DNA of 36,368 nucleotides. It comes from an uncultured cyanobacterium (GTDB lineage: Bacteria; Cyanobacteriota; Cyanobacteriia; Cyanobacteriales; FACHB-T130). The notes under the pieces were generated by a model, which was not told the origin of the DNA, searched no databases, and saw only the letters and a list, made by a program, of their open reading frames with translations. Positions 1 to 8,820 of this stretch are shown here, one piece after another (the stretch's first letter is position 1; each line of letters begins with the position of its first letter). The position numbers and the translations under genes are program-made. The stretch covers positions 1 through 36,368 of the forward strand of contig CAKZHE010000245.1 in NCBI GenBank assembly GCA_936920195.1, read 5' to 3'.

Positions 1-80
1 GAGGCTCTGCCTCGGATGACAAAGCGAGGCAGAGCCTCGCGATTCGGTTCCCAGGCAGAGCCTAGGAACCAGTTCAAGGG
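1..80. repeat. Dispersed palindromic repeat, partial copy at the window edge
   Basis: GAGGCTCTGCCTCG (1-14) and CGAGGCAGAGCCTC (25-38) form a perfect 14-bp hairpin with a 10-nt loop. It is followed by GGTTCCCAGGCAGAGCCTA and GGAACCAGTT. The same arrangement recurs at 21904-21981, so this is a dispersed repeat family. This copy probably continues beyond the left edge. Confidence 0.85.
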
Positions 81-196
81 GAGTTGTAATATCGAACAGG
101 GTTGTTGCATGAATAAAATTGCCGAAAAACTCACAAAGTCAACAGCCTAGGCGCTACCCCTACACCACAAATGATTCAGACGCGCTATATTCCCTA

Positions 197-871
197 TTAA
201 GCTAAAAATTGCTGATTGTGCGATCGCAATAAATTCTGGGCATCTACTAAACTTAATTGCGGAAATTCGACATAAAAGCGACTGACGCTAAAAAAAGGAT
301 GGGGTGCATCTAGAATAATCAACCGTTCAGCCTGCTTGCCTAGCCATTCTAATAACTCCTGGGGAGCCAAAGGAGAACAGATCCAAATTTGGGCAGGTTG
401 CTGGGATCTCAGGGCTTGTACTGCCACTGCCATCGTCATTCCCGTGGCAATACCATCATCAACTAAAATGGCGATCGCGCCTGAATAATCAATTTTTGGA
501 CAGCAGGGTTGCAATTGAACCAATTGGTTTTCAGCCTTGGCTTGGGCGCGTTGCAATGCTTCCTGTGACTGGGGGCGATTTCCGATCCAAGGGGCATTTG
601 ACCACAAAACATCGCCGCTGGCAGTTGCCGCACCAATAGCTAATTCAGTATTCTCTGCCAAAGTAATCTTTTTGGCAACCACAATATCCACTGGACAACC
701 CAATTGTTGCGCCACGGGGAGGGCAACGGGAATCCCTCCCCTAGGTAAGGCGCAAACAATAGGGCGAATTTCCATCTCGGCGGCTCGCAGTTCATTTAAG
801 GCGGAAATTACCCGTTCAGCCAAATGAATGCCTGCACTAGCGCGATCGCTAAATAGCGGTATAGATGACAT
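197..871 (-). CDS. Phosphoribosyltransferase family protein
   Basis: A 224-residue type I phosphoribosyltransferase-fold protein. The PRPP-binding loop is visible as AILVDDGIATGMTM (about residues 134-147), the classic hydrophobic-VDDG-(I/V)ATG-(M/R)T signature. A second conserved element, ALPRGGIPVA (41-50), is typical of the stand-alone 'predicted phosphoribosyltransferase' group found in bacteria next to dienelactone hydrolases or erythromycin esterases. The true substrate of that group is not established, so no specific nucleotide-salvage reaction is claimed. The start is supported by AGGAG six bases upstream of ATG. The gene is transcribed in the same direction as sir, lying about 60 bp downstream of it, so it could be the distal gene of that transcript, but nothing in its sequence ties it to sulfur metabolism. 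Confidence 0.9.
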   Translation of the reverse strand: MSSIPLFSDRASAGIHLAERVISALNELRAAEMEIRPIVCALPRGGIPVALPVAQQLGCPVDIVVAKKITLAENTELAIGAATASGDVLWSNAPWIGNRPQSQEALQRAQAKAENQLVQLQPCCPKIDYSGAIAILVDDGIATGMTMAVAVQALRSQQPAQIWICSPLAPQELLEWLGKQAERLIILDAPHPFFSVSRFYVEFPQLSLVDAQNLLRSHNQQFLA

Positions 872-930
872 AAGGCGCTCCTGCGTGGCAGTGCGATGCC
901 TCTATCATGGCTGATTTTAGCCGCAAAATC

Positions 931-2835
931 CTACTGGGATTGCAGGTAGGCCACGATCGCTTCGGCAGCCAAATGACTAATGGGTTTGCCTTGACTTGCC
1001 GCTGCCTGATTGAGTTGGTTGTAAATCTCTTCCGGCAAACTGACTCGGTGGCGGGTTTTGGTGGCGGTGGTTTCTCCTGATTGGGATTTAGTCACAAATT
1101 CCCGGATGGCTTCCATACCGACGCGATCGCAGAAATCCCCAAATTTCTCGTTTTTGCGGCGGGACTTTTTAAAGTAGGCAAAAACAGGTTCTAAATGGAT
1201 TTCCAATTCCGCATGGTTTACCCGTTCTTGATAAACCTGCGCTAATCGGGTTTGATGGGGAGAACCACCCAACCAGACTTGATAGGTATCCGGCGCAATG
1301 CCCACAAAACCCAATTCTGCCATGTAGGGGCGAGCGCAACCGTTGGGGCAACCAGTCATCCGGATAGTAAAGGATTCGTTGGTTAAACCCAGTTTATCCA
1401 ATAGGACGCGCATCCGGTCGGTAATGCCCGGTAAGGCTCGTTCTGACTCGGTAATGGCTAAACCGCAGGTGGGTAAAGCTGGACAAGCCATGGAATGCCG
1501 CACCAAGGGATCGAAGGCGGTGGGGTCGATTTCTACGCCATTTTCTTGGAAAATCTTAGCGATCGCCTCTTTGTCATTGGGTTCAATGTCGTAAAAGAGG
1601 ACATTTTGATGGGGGGTGAGGCGCATCGGCAAGGAGAATTGCTCAACAATTGTCCGCAGAGCGGTGCGTAATTTAAACTTGCCTTCGTCCTTTACCCTTC
1701 CATTTTCAACCGAAAGTCCTAAAAAGAGCTTGCCATCACCCTGTTCATTCCATCCCAGAAAATCTTGATATTTAAAGGCTGGCATGGGTTTGGCAGGGGA
1801 GATCGCTTTGCCCAAATACTGCTCTACCTTTTCTCGAAAACTATCCACTCCCCAATCAGCGAGCAGATACTTCATTCTGGCGTGACGGCGGTTGGCGCGA
1901 TCGCCATAATCTCTTTGGGTGGCGACAACGGCTTTTACTAAGTCGTAAATATCCGCTTTGTCTACAAACCCGATGGGATCTGCTACCCTCGCAAAGGTTT
2001 CTTCTTTGTTGTGGGTTCTGCCTAAGCCGCCGCCTGCAAAGATATTAAAACCTTGCAATTCCCCTTTTTTGTTGGTAATGACCACTAAACTCAAATCCTG
2101 GGAATAGAGGTCAACGGAATTATCCCCCGGCACTGTCACGGCAATTTTAAACTTCCGGGGCATGAAGTTAGTCCCGTAAATCGGTTCCTGGGGATCGGGA
2201 AGATTGACATCGTTGGCATTCCGCTGCCGAGCCGCTTTCACTTCCGGACTTTCTTCGGCAGAGAGGAATTTTTCCCCATCTAGCCAAACTTCATAGTAAG
2301 CGCCGGATTGGGGAGCTAACAAGTCCGCAATATTATTGGCATATTCCCAAGCCAGGGTGTATTCGGGGCGATTTTTGTAGGGAGCCGGGGGAGCCATGAC
2401 GTTGCGGTTAATGTCGCCGCAGGCTCCTAGGGTAGAACCCATGCTTTTAACAATCGCCGCGATCGCCTGTTTGAGATTTTTCTTTAAAATACCATGCAGT
2501 TGAAAGCCTTGCCGAGTAGTTGCCCGCAGGGTATTGTTGCCATAAGCTGCTGCCAGCTTGTCCAGGGTTAAATACAGTTGGGGGGGAATAAATCCTCCAG
2601 GGCTGCGAGTTCGCAGCATCATCTGATAGTCTTTTTCCTGACCCTTGGCTCGGTTATCCCGGTTGTCTTGCTGGTATGAGCCGTGAAATTTCAGAATTTG
2701 GGTGGCATCTTCACTAAAACTGTTAGTATCCAACCGCAGTTCGCTAGCCACAGGTTCGCGCAGATAGTTACTGCGTTCCTTCAGTCCTTCAACTTTCGAT
2801 AGTTTGTAGTCGGGGGAAAAGGGAGTTTTTACCAT
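931..2835 (-). CDS. sir: Ferredoxin-sulfite reductase with a C-terminal ribbon-helix-helix-like tail
   Basis: Assimilatory sulfite reductase: six-electron reduction of sulfite to sulfide with electrons from ferredoxin, using siroheme coupled to a 4Fe-4S cluster. The four cluster/siroheme cysteines are Cys451, Cys457, Cys496 and Cys500 (C-x5-C ... C-x3-C, within TGCPNGC). The N-terminal ferredoxin-reductase-like half has [13 protein letters not shown] and the [10 protein letters not shown] substrate region. At 634 residues it has the full catalytic length plus an extension: after a Ser/Thr/Gly linker (about 581-594), residues 595-634 ([18 protein letters not shown], then a second helix) resemble an Arc/CopG ribbon-helix-helix module. 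It lies divergent to the DMT transporter gene, with 258 bp between starts. No transit or signal peptide is seen, so it should be cytosolic. Family call is very secure; the tail interpretation is inference. Confidence 0.97.
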   Translation of the reverse strand: MVKTPFSPDYKLSKVEGLKERSNYLREPVASELRLDTNSFSEDATQILKFHGSYQQDNRDNRAKGQEKDYQMMLRTRSPGGFIPPQLYLTLDKLAAAYGNNTLRATTRQGFQLHGILKKNLKQAIAAIVKSMGSTLGACGDINRNVMAPPAPYKNRPEYTLAWEYANNIADLLAPQSGAYYEVWLDGEKFLSAEESPEVKAARQRNANDVNLPDPQEPIYGTNFMPRKFKIAVTVPGDNSVDLYSQDLSLVVITNKKGELQGFNIFAGGGLGRTHNKEETFARVADPIGFVDKADIYDLVKAVVATQRDYGDRANRRHARMKYLLADWGVDSFREKVEQYLGKAISPAKPMPAFKYQDFLGWNEQGDGKLFLGLSVENGRVKDEGKFKLRTALRTIVEQFSLPMRLTPHQNVLFYDIEPNDKEAIAKIFQENGVEIDPTAFDPLVRHSMACPALPTCGLAITESERALPGITDRMRVLLDKLGLTNESFTIRMTGCPNGCARPYMAELGFVGIAPDTYQVWLGGSPHQTRLAQVYQERVNHAELEIHLEPVFAYFKKSRRKNEKFGDFCDRVGMEAIREFVTKSQSGETTATKTRHRVSLPEEIYNQLNQAAASQGKPISHLAAEAIVAYLQSQ

Positions 2836-3093
2836 CGGTGATGCAGTGCAGAAGCTTTATATATTTCCGGTAAGTCGCTCGGAATTGTTGTGAATACTCT
2901 AGATCTTATCGCAGTTTGGGCGATCGCTACGCCGCTCATGCAAACTTCAAAGTTGGAAATTAGCAAATTTTCCCTGAGCCTCTCCCAGAAATTTAGCTAT
3001 TTTTAATGTTAAATTAACAAAAATATACAATTCGCTCAATAAGTCCAACTTTTTGTTCGCCCAACCCCCGAATGTTGAGCAATATAGAGAGCT

Positions 3094-4086
3094 ATGCAGT
3101 TAAAACTCGCTGAATCTAAACTTCCTTTTGCGCCCCTATTACTGATCGCCCCTTTTTTCCTCTGGGGAACGGCAATGGTAGCCATGAAAGGGGTTATCCC
3201 CCATACTACCCCCCTATTTTTAGCTGGAGTGCGCCTCCTTCCCGCAGGCATCTTAGTATTAGTCGCCGCCGGGATTATGGGTAAATCTCAACCCCAAGGC
3301 TGGAAAGCTTGGCTGTGGATTAGTTTATTTGCCTTGGTAGATGGCAGTCTCTTTCAAGGCTTTTTAGCCACCGGATTAGTCAGAACTGGGGCAGGATTAG
3401 GTTCAGTGATGATTGATTCCCAACCCCTAGCCGTGGCGCTGCTCTGTTGGGGATTATTTGGGGAAAAAATTAATTTTTGGGGCTGGCTGGGTTTGGCAAT
3501 TGGAGTCCTCGGCATCAGTTTGATTGGTTTGCCGTCAGAATTAATTGGGCATTTTCTGAATGGAGGCGGTATGACTACTGCCTTTAGCTGGCCAGAATTT
3601 TGGCAGCATGGGGAATGGTTGATGCTGCTGGCTGCCCTGTCAATGGCGCTAGGAACTGTGATTATTCGGGGAGTGTGCCAATATACCGATCCGGTAGTAG
3701 CAACGGGTTGGCACATGATTTTGGGCGGTATCCCTTTGTTTATTCTGTCCTCCCTCTGGGAATCAGAACAATGGGTGCAAATTGATTTTAATGGCTGGTT
3801 GGCGCTGAGTTATGCTACTGTTTTTGGCAGTGCGATCGCCTATGGGTTATTTTTTTACTTTGCCTCCCAGGGGAATCTCACCAGTTTAAGTTCTCTAACT
3901 TTTCTGACTCCAGTCTTTGCCCTACTCTTTGGTAACTTACTCCTCTCCGAAGTCCTCACCCCCTGGCAATGGCTAGGAGTGAGCTTCACCCTGGCAAGTA
4001 TTTATTTAATTAATCAGCGGGAGGAAATTGCCCAAAAATGGCGATCGCTCCCGAACAGGGAACAGGGAATAGGGAATAGGGAATAG
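3094..4086 (+). CDS. DMT-superfamily (EamA/RhaT-like) transporter
   Basis: A 330-residue hydrophobic protein with about ten predicted membrane segments, organised as two EamA repeats (about 15-150 and 175-305). It begins with PFFLWGTAMVAMKGV, the usual first-helix signature of drug/metabolite exporters; the second repeat contains GTVIIRGVCQYTDPVVATGWHMI and SLSSLTFLTPVFALLFG. Plasma-membrane export of a small metabolite is the likely role, but the substrate cannot be read from sequence. The start ATG is preceded by a TAGAGAG element. Oddity: the last residues ([11 protein letters not shown]) and the TAG stop are encoded by the first units of the GGGAACA/GGGAATA heptamer array that begins at 4058, so the repeat now supplies the C-terminus. 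Confidence 0.9.
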   Translation: MQLKLAESKLPFAPLLLIAPFFLWGTAMVAMKGVIPHTTPLFLAGVRLLPAGILVLVAAGIMGKSQPQGWKAWLWISLFALVDGSLFQGFLATGLVRTGAGLGSVMIDSQPLAVALLCWGLFGEKINFWGWLGLAIGVLGISLIGLPSELIGHFLNGGGMTTAFSWPEFWQHGEWLMLLAALSMALGTVIIRGVCQYTDPVVATGWHMILGGIPLFILSSLWESEQWVQIDFNGWLALSYATVFGSAIAYGLFFYFASQGNLTSLSSLTFLTPVFALLFGNLLLSEVLTPWQWLGVSFTLASIYLINQREEIAQKWRSLPNREQGIGNRE

Positions 4087-4134
4087 GGAATAGGGAATAG
4101 GGAATAGGGAATAGGGAATAGGGAATAGGGAATA
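4058..4134. repeat. Heptanucleotide tandem repeat (STRR), 11 units
   Basis: One GGGAACA unit followed by ten uninterrupted GGGAATA units (4065-4134). Short tandemly repeated repetitive heptamers of this type are a known feature of filamentous cyanobacterial genomes. The array overlaps the last codons of the DMT transporter. Confidence 0.97.
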
Positions 4135-4144
4135 AAGAGCAAAA

Positions 4145-4199
4145 GTTCGTAGTTGGGCTTTAGCCCTAATCCGGAGAGGGCTAAAGCCCAACTACGAAC
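4145..4199. repeat. Perfect 23-bp inverted repeat (dispersed palindrome or terminator-like hairpin)
   Basis: The arms 4145-4167 and 4177-4199 are perfect complements around a 9-nt loop; the core is GTTGGGCTTTAGCCC. It lacks a following T tract. The long perfect stem next to an STRR suggests a dispersed palindromic element, possibly also ending transcription from the transporter gene. The rest of the 4087-4449 gap shows nothing else recognisable. Confidence 0.85.
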
Positions 4200-4449
4200 C
4201 TTTGCGTTCTTTAGCCTAGCCTACACCCCAACTCCCCATCACTTGACACTAATGAGCAGTTTACAAATCAAATTAGGATGGCTATATTTAGTTTTTGGAT
4301 TAAATTTAAGATGGTGATTGCCAAATACGCAGAAAGATGACAATAGACAACTGCTTAGATGAGAATGAAAACTGGTTACTACCCTACCAATTGATTCAAA
4401 TAAAGAATCTTGTCGATTGCGAGTTGCCTAGATAAGATTCCCTAATGCA

Positions 4450-5511
4450 ATGTCCAAGCGCTCTCCTCTGCTGATATTTCTCTGTCTTACCTGTTTCAGC
4501 CTAGCGGCTAATTCCGGCAAAAATCCTGTTAGCGCCCAGCTACCAACCTATTCGTCTAGCGTAGAAGTCGCGCAAGCTACTCCCAGCCTAGAGCCGATTG
4601 TTGAACCCAGCCAAAAACCCAAAAAACCTAAGCCAGTTAAATCGCGATCGCCCGGTCTATTATTTTGGGTAATCTTAACTGTACTCACCTTTACCTTGGT
4701 AGGGGGAGCATTTTTCTATTTGCAGTTGCGGTTAAGTAGGACATCTTGGGAGGAAGAAGCAGAAGAAGATCTAGAGCCTGAAGAAGAATCAGCCGCTTTA
4801 GATGAACATGGTTTCCATCCCGAAAATGGCAATTTCCAGAGTTATCCACTACCAGAAAATCCTCCTGTCAATAATTTACCGCTGCCAGAACCAGAAAATC
4901 AACTCAATGGCCACAATCCTTTCTCCTTTGCCATTCCCGAAGCCGTTGCCGAGCCACCCGAAGTAACTCCCCCACCAGTAGCACCGCCGCCACCAGAAGT
5001 TACCCCACCCTCCAATACGGAACTTTTGACAGTGGAAGAAACTACTCGGTTGCCCAAAATCAATATTGTGGACGAATTGATGACAGAATTGCAGGCACAA
5101 GATCCTGCCAAGCGACGCAAAGCGATTTGGGAATTAGCGCAACGGGGAGATTCTAGAGCCGTGCAACCCTTAGTTGAATTGATGATTGATTCCGATTCCC
5201 AGCAACGAAGTTTGATTTTAGAAGCTTTATCTCAAATTACTACCCGCACCCTCAAACCGATGAATCGGGCTTTGAGTGTTTCCCTGCAAGATGAAAATGC
5301 CGAAGTCCGCAAAAATGCCATTCGAGATTTAACCCGAATTTATGAATTGATTGCCCAAACCAGTCAAATGTTACGCTATGTGGCAGACGATCCCGATGCC
5401 GAGGTGCGGGAAACGGCAAAATGGGCATTAACTCAATTAAATCGTTTGCGCCCTCCGGCGGGAATGGATAGTTTGCCGCGCCCTAATGCCAGCGATTCAG
5501 ATTCCAACTAA
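4450..5511 (+). CDS. Membrane-anchored HEAT-repeat protein
   Basis: A 353-residue protein of unknown specific function. It has an N-terminal hydrophobic signal (LLIFLCLTCFSLAANSG), a second membrane segment at about residues 69-91 (GLLFWVILTVLTFTLVGG), then an acidic stretch (EEEAEEDLEPEEES) and a long Pro/Glu-rich linker (about 130-200). The C-terminal part (about 208-335) consists of HEAT/PBS-lyase-type repeats: DPAKRRKAIWELAQRGD, QQRSLILEALSQ, NAEVRKNAIRDLTRIYE, DAEVRETAKWALTQLN. HEAT repeats of this kind serve as protein-docking scaffolds in cyanobacteria (phycobilin lyases, assembly factors), but no lyase residues can be identified here. The topology suggests the HEAT domain sits on one face of a membrane, tethered by a flexible stalk. 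The gene stands alone between repeat-rich spacers. Confidence 0.85.
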   Translation: MSKRSPLLIFLCLTCFSLAANSGKNPVSAQLPTYSSSVEVAQATPSLEPIVEPSQKPKKPKPVKSRSPGLLFWVILTVLTFTLVGGAFFYLQLRLSRTSWEEEAEEDLEPEEESAALDEHGFHPENGNFQSYPLPENPPVNNLPLPEPENQLNGHNPFSFAIPEAVAEPPEVTPPPVAPPPPEVTPPSNTELLTVEETTRLPKINIVDELMTELQAQDPAKRRKAIWELAQRGDSRAVQPLVELMIDSDSQQRSLILEALSQITTRTLKPMNRALSVSLQDENAEVRKNAIRDLTRIYELIAQTSQMLRYVADDPDAEVRETAKWALTQLNRLRPPAGMDSLPRPNASDSDSN

Positions 5512-5513
5512 AT

Positions 5514-5627
5514 CAGGACTTACGCAACTATCCTAGGAATAGGGGCAACCACGGGGGGATGGTTGTTGAGCTTGTCGAAACATTGCCCCTACAAAACACT
5601 ATATGTAGATGGTCTGCGTAAGTCCTG
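5514..5627. mobile_element. MITE-like element A, CAGGACTTACGCA termini
   Basis: 114 bp bounded by perfect 13-bp inverted termini, CAGGACTTACGCA (5514-5526) and TGCGTAAGTCCTG (5615-5627). There is no coding capacity inside. It sits between the HEAT gene and the 3' end of the STAND/TPR gene, nine bases from that gene's stop. Two more complete copies lie at 27378-27468 and 29161-29278. Confidence 0.85.
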
Positions 5628-5635
5628 TATTGGCT

Positions 5636-8395
5636 TCAATTCTTGACTCTTGCTACTAACTTGCCCCCATTTGACAACAATGCCTGAAACCGCAACCATC
5701 CCTGGCAAACGAAAATCAAACCTTTATTGTACCAAGCTTCGTAAACCGAGATATCTGGCTTAAGTTTGATTGCTTGCTTGTAGGAGGCAAATGCTTCTTC
5801 ATATCGGCCTAAATTTTCGAGGGCAATCCCCTGGCTGTACCAGATTTCATGGAGATCTCGCTTGAGTTTGATTGCTTGTTCGTAGGAGGTAATTTCCTCT
5901 GCATATTGGCCTAAATTTCCTAGAGCTATTCCCCGACTGTACCAGGCGGGATAAAAATCTGGTTGAATTTTTATCACTTCACTATAGGAAGCGATCGCCT
6001 GTTCATATCGGCCTAAATTAAATAAAGCCATTCCCCGACTGTACCAGGCTTGATAGAAATATTTTTTGATTTCTATGGCTTCATCATAGGAGGCGATCGC
6101 TTCTTCATATCGGCCTAAATTAAATAAGGCCATTCCCCGGTTGTTCCAGGCTTCATGGAAATCCACTTTGAATTTTATCGCTTGATCGTAGGCGGCAAAT
6201 GCTTCTTCGTATCGCCCCAAATTAAATAAAGCAATTCCGCGATTGTTCCAAGCTTCATGGTATTCTGGCTTAAATTTGATCGCTTCGTCATAGCAAGCGA
6301 TCGCCTCTGAGCATCGATCTAAATTAAATAAAGCAATCCCTCGATTGTTCCAGGCTTCATGTTTATCTGGTTTACATTTGATCGCTTCATCGTAGGAGTT
6401 GATCGCTTCCTGGTAACAGCCTAATTCATAAAATTTATATCCCAATTCCCAGACAAATATATTGCTACTAAATTCTGGATCGAGAGCCGGGGTAATTTTT
6501 ATGGCTTGATTCTTAGCTTGCTGCAACAATTTTAATGGCTGATTTTCACAACAGCGTCTAGCTTGATACAGCAAAGCTGCAAATTTTGCCAATCCTTCTA
6601 AGGACTCTATTTGACTAAAGCAAAGTTTGAGTGTTGCTTCTATTTGTGTTTTAGAAAAGCCAATTTTCCTTAATAGATCGTAGTTTATTGACTCTTCTAC
6701 CAAAACTGACCATCCCCGTTCAACCGCAGGTTTAATTGTTTGCAAAAAACTCTTGATTTCATTCGACAATAAAGGATTGTCGTTTAGATCTGCTTCGGTA
6801 ATGATTGCTTGCAAGGGAATTTCTACAACTTCAGTTTTACCGAGATATTGAGCCGCAAACAAATGAGAAATAAACTCAACCTGAAAATTTGGAATGGCGG
6901 CAAACAGTAGGTGATATAGATACTCAGCGATGGAAATACGCCAGTCAGAATTATTATACTTTTCCGTGGGCAAACTATCTGGCATAACCTTCCTGTCGCT
7001 GCGCTGCTGAAAGTAATTTGCTAACAAGGAATGAGTTTGATAAAACCTGTCTTCATCCTCTTGTAACAGCGACAAGCGAAACACATCCCGCGCCACATCA
7101 TCTAAGCGATAGTGTTTTTCTGGACACTCGACAAAATCCCGCTCAATTAACCAATCAAATACATCCCTAGATTGGTTGGTAATTGTCAGCGACACCCCTT
7201 GCTTTTCTAGTAAATAGCGCATTACCGAACGATCGAACCAACGGCAGCAAGCCGCAATCTGTACGATCTGCTTTTCCTGAGAGTTTAAACCTTGCGATAA
7301 TAGATCGACTATAGCGCGATTTCCCTGATGGAAACTTGGTTTTCTCCCTCCTAACTTTTCTTTCCGAATCCACTCTAAATAGTAAGGCAAACCTTTTGTT
7401 GCCTGATAAATATCCACCACTTCTTCGCGGTTATTAATCCCAATTATTTGCAAATAATTCTCTGTTTGATCGAGGTCGAATTTTTCCAAGGATTGTTCGC
7501 TAATCGAGTCTCTATCCTGGATTAATTTCCGCCAGTATTCAGTTTTAATTAAGCTTTTTCTGCCCGCCACCGCAATCCTGATTTTTGTGGCGCTTAGATC
7601 GGATTTGGACAGTAAATATTTGCACAACCAAAAATCAATATCCGCAGGCGCTTTTTCGTAATTATCCAGCACTAATACAATTGGGCGCTGTGTGGATTTT
7701 TGTTGCAATCCTTCTACAAAAGCTTTAGTTAGTGGTGGCAAAGGTTGCAGTAGTAAAGCTTGCAAATCAGTTTTATTTTTAGTTGCTGGATGCTGTTTCA
7801 GCAGTTGTTGTATTCCTTCTTTGCTATCTGGTGCAGGTTTCATGCCCTCTTTGAGCATTTCCATACCTTCGACAATAGTTTTGATTGCTAAGTCTGCTGA
7901 ACTTGCAAACGGCGACATCGCTGCCATTGCTATCCATTTCAAGAACTTCACCGAACTTTTCTGCTCTGAAGTAACTGTACTTCCGCTCGCAGGTTGGCTT
8001 GCCAAGAGAGAAAGTGCTTGTTGATATATTTCATACAGGGAAAGAAAAGTATCTGGTTTTGGCTGAAGTTCTCGCACATCCCGCTGCCAAACGGAAAGAG
8101 TTGGCGGCGCTGGGATTTTGTCATACAGCGTTTTCATCAGTTGCAAAGGCGTTTCCAATTCCCCTGTAATGCCAAAGGAAAATTCTGCAAAATGAGCCAC
8201 TGACTGGTTAGCTGCCTGCATTTCCTTCAGCAGTCGCGTCTTCCCCACGCCGCCAATGCCATAAACGTGAAATAATATGGTTGCTGTGGATGGGGAACTC
8301 AAGGCTAAGGCGATTTGGCTGAGAAACCGATTGGTTTGCTCGCGGGGGATATAAAAATTCTGGTTCGCCATTGGGTGAGACAAATTTAGAGGCAT
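5636..8395 (-). CDS. STAND-like P-loop ATPase with C-terminal TPR array
   Basis: A 919-residue protein. The N-terminus goes straight into a P-loop NTPase domain: Walker A GIGGVGKT (46-53) and Walker B IVLVLDNYE (about 240), followed by a winged-helix-like region (about 380-460) and a helical arm. Residues about 657-900 hold roughly eight tetratricopeptide repeats, each close to EAWNNRGIALFNLGRYEEAI, so similar to each other that the DNA shows a 102-bp tandem periodicity (about 5720-6420). STAND ATPases with TPR sensors act as ligand-triggered oligomeric switches in signalling or antiviral defence; no N-terminal effector domain is visible, so the output is unknown. The last repeat breaks off after YEAWYNKGL and ends in an unrelated tail just before the MITE at 5514-5627, suggesting a damaged 3' end. 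An alternative start is Met9 (8371). Confidence 0.85.
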   Translation of the reverse strand: MPLNLSHPMANQNFYIPREQTNRFLSQIALALSSPSTATILFHVYGIGGVGKTRLLKEMQAANQSVAHFAEFSFGITGELETPLQLMKTLYDKIPAPPTLSVWQRDVRELQPKPDTFLSLYEIYQQALSLLASQPASGSTVTSEQKSSVKFLKWIAMAAMSPFASSADLAIKTIVEGMEMLKEGMKPAPDSKEGIQQLLKQHPATKNKTDLQALLLQPLPPLTKAFVEGLQQKSTQRPIVLVLDNYEKAPADIDFWLCKYLLSKSDLSATKIRIAVAGRKSLIKTEYWRKLIQDRDSISEQSLEKFDLDQTENYLQIIGINNREEVVDIYQATKGLPYYLEWIRKEKLGGRKPSFHQGNRAIVDLLSQGLNSQEKQIVQIAACCRWFDRSVMRYLLEKQGVSLTITNQSRDVFDWLIERDFVECPEKHYRLDDVARDVFRLSLLQEDEDRFYQTHSLLANYFQQRSDRKVMPDSLPTEKYNNSDWRISIAEYLYHLLFAAIPNFQVEFISHLFAAQYLGKTEVVEIPLQAIITEADLNDNPLLSNEIKSFLQTIKPAVERGWSVLVEESINYDLLRKIGFSKTQIEATLKLCFSQIESLEGLAKFAALLYQARRCCENQPLKLLQQAKNQAIKITPALDPEFSSNIFVWELGYKFYELGCYQEAINSYDEAIKCKPDKHEAWNNRGIALFNLDRCSEAIACYDEAIKFKPEYHEAWNNRGIALFNLGRYEEAFAAYDQAIKFKVDFHEAWNNRGMALFNLGRYEEAIASYDEAIEIKKYFYQAWYSRGMALFNLGRYEQAIASYSEVIKIQPDFYPAWYSRGIALGNLGQYAEEITSYEQAIKLKRDLHEIWYSQGIALENLGRYEEAFASYKQAIKLKPDISVYEAWYNKGLIFVCQGWLRFQALLSNGGKLVARVKN

Positions 8396-8535
8396 AAAGG
8401 GAAAGTAAGCTTTACTGACTATTGTATCTCGATTTTGAGCGATTAACTATATATATAATATATTTCTATATGTTGAGGGTGTAAATAATATGGCTCGTTC
8501 CTAAAATCGTAGGTTGGGTTGAAACGACTGTAGAA

Positions 8536-8635
8536 ACCCAAAATTGAGGATTAATTAACTTGAATGATGCTTCGGGGGCGGGTTGATTCAGGTTATTGGT
8601 GAATATTAAAAGTCATCCCCAAACCCGCCCCTACA
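8536..8635. repeat. Dispersed non-coding repeat, copy 1
   Basis: Partner of 36172-36269. Arms GGGCGGGTT and AACCCGCCC flank about 37 bp; no open frame. Confidence 0.75.
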
Positions 8636-8722
8636 TTAATCATAAGTTTTTAATATTTTGTGCGATCGCGATCGCTTATATTATGTGACAATTGTTGTGA
8701 ACGAATGGCCTAGCCAAAGAGA

Positions 8723-8791
8723 GGGAACAGGGAATTGGGAACAGGGAATTGGAAATTGGGAATTGGGAATTGGGAATTGGGAATTGGGAAT
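8723..8791. repeat. Heptanucleotide tandem repeat (GGGAATT type)
   Basis: Alternating GGGAACA and GGGAATT units, then a run of GGGAATT. Same class as the arrays at 4058, 29438 and 36292 but with a different dominant unit. Confidence 0.95.
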
Positions 8792-8820
8792 GGACGCGCT
8801 ATATCTCTTATCAATTGATA

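Larger units (their letters stand above)
8396..8820. other. Intergenic region with dispersed repeat and STRR
   Basis: 425 bp without a credible gene. 8536-8635 closely matches 36172-36269 (shared CCCAAAATTGAG, ATTAATTAACTT, GGTTATTG and CCAAACCCGCCCCTACA blocks), so a dispersed non-coding repeat with GGGCGGGTT/AACCCGCCC arms. 8723-8791 is a GGGAATT/GGGAACA heptamer array. The AT-rich segment around 8450-8470 could hold the promoter of the STAND gene. Confidence 0.7.

Noticed and set aside
4006-4191. Minus-strand open frame with YSLFPIP repeats
   Set aside because: It is the translation of the heptamer array on the other strand, not a gene.
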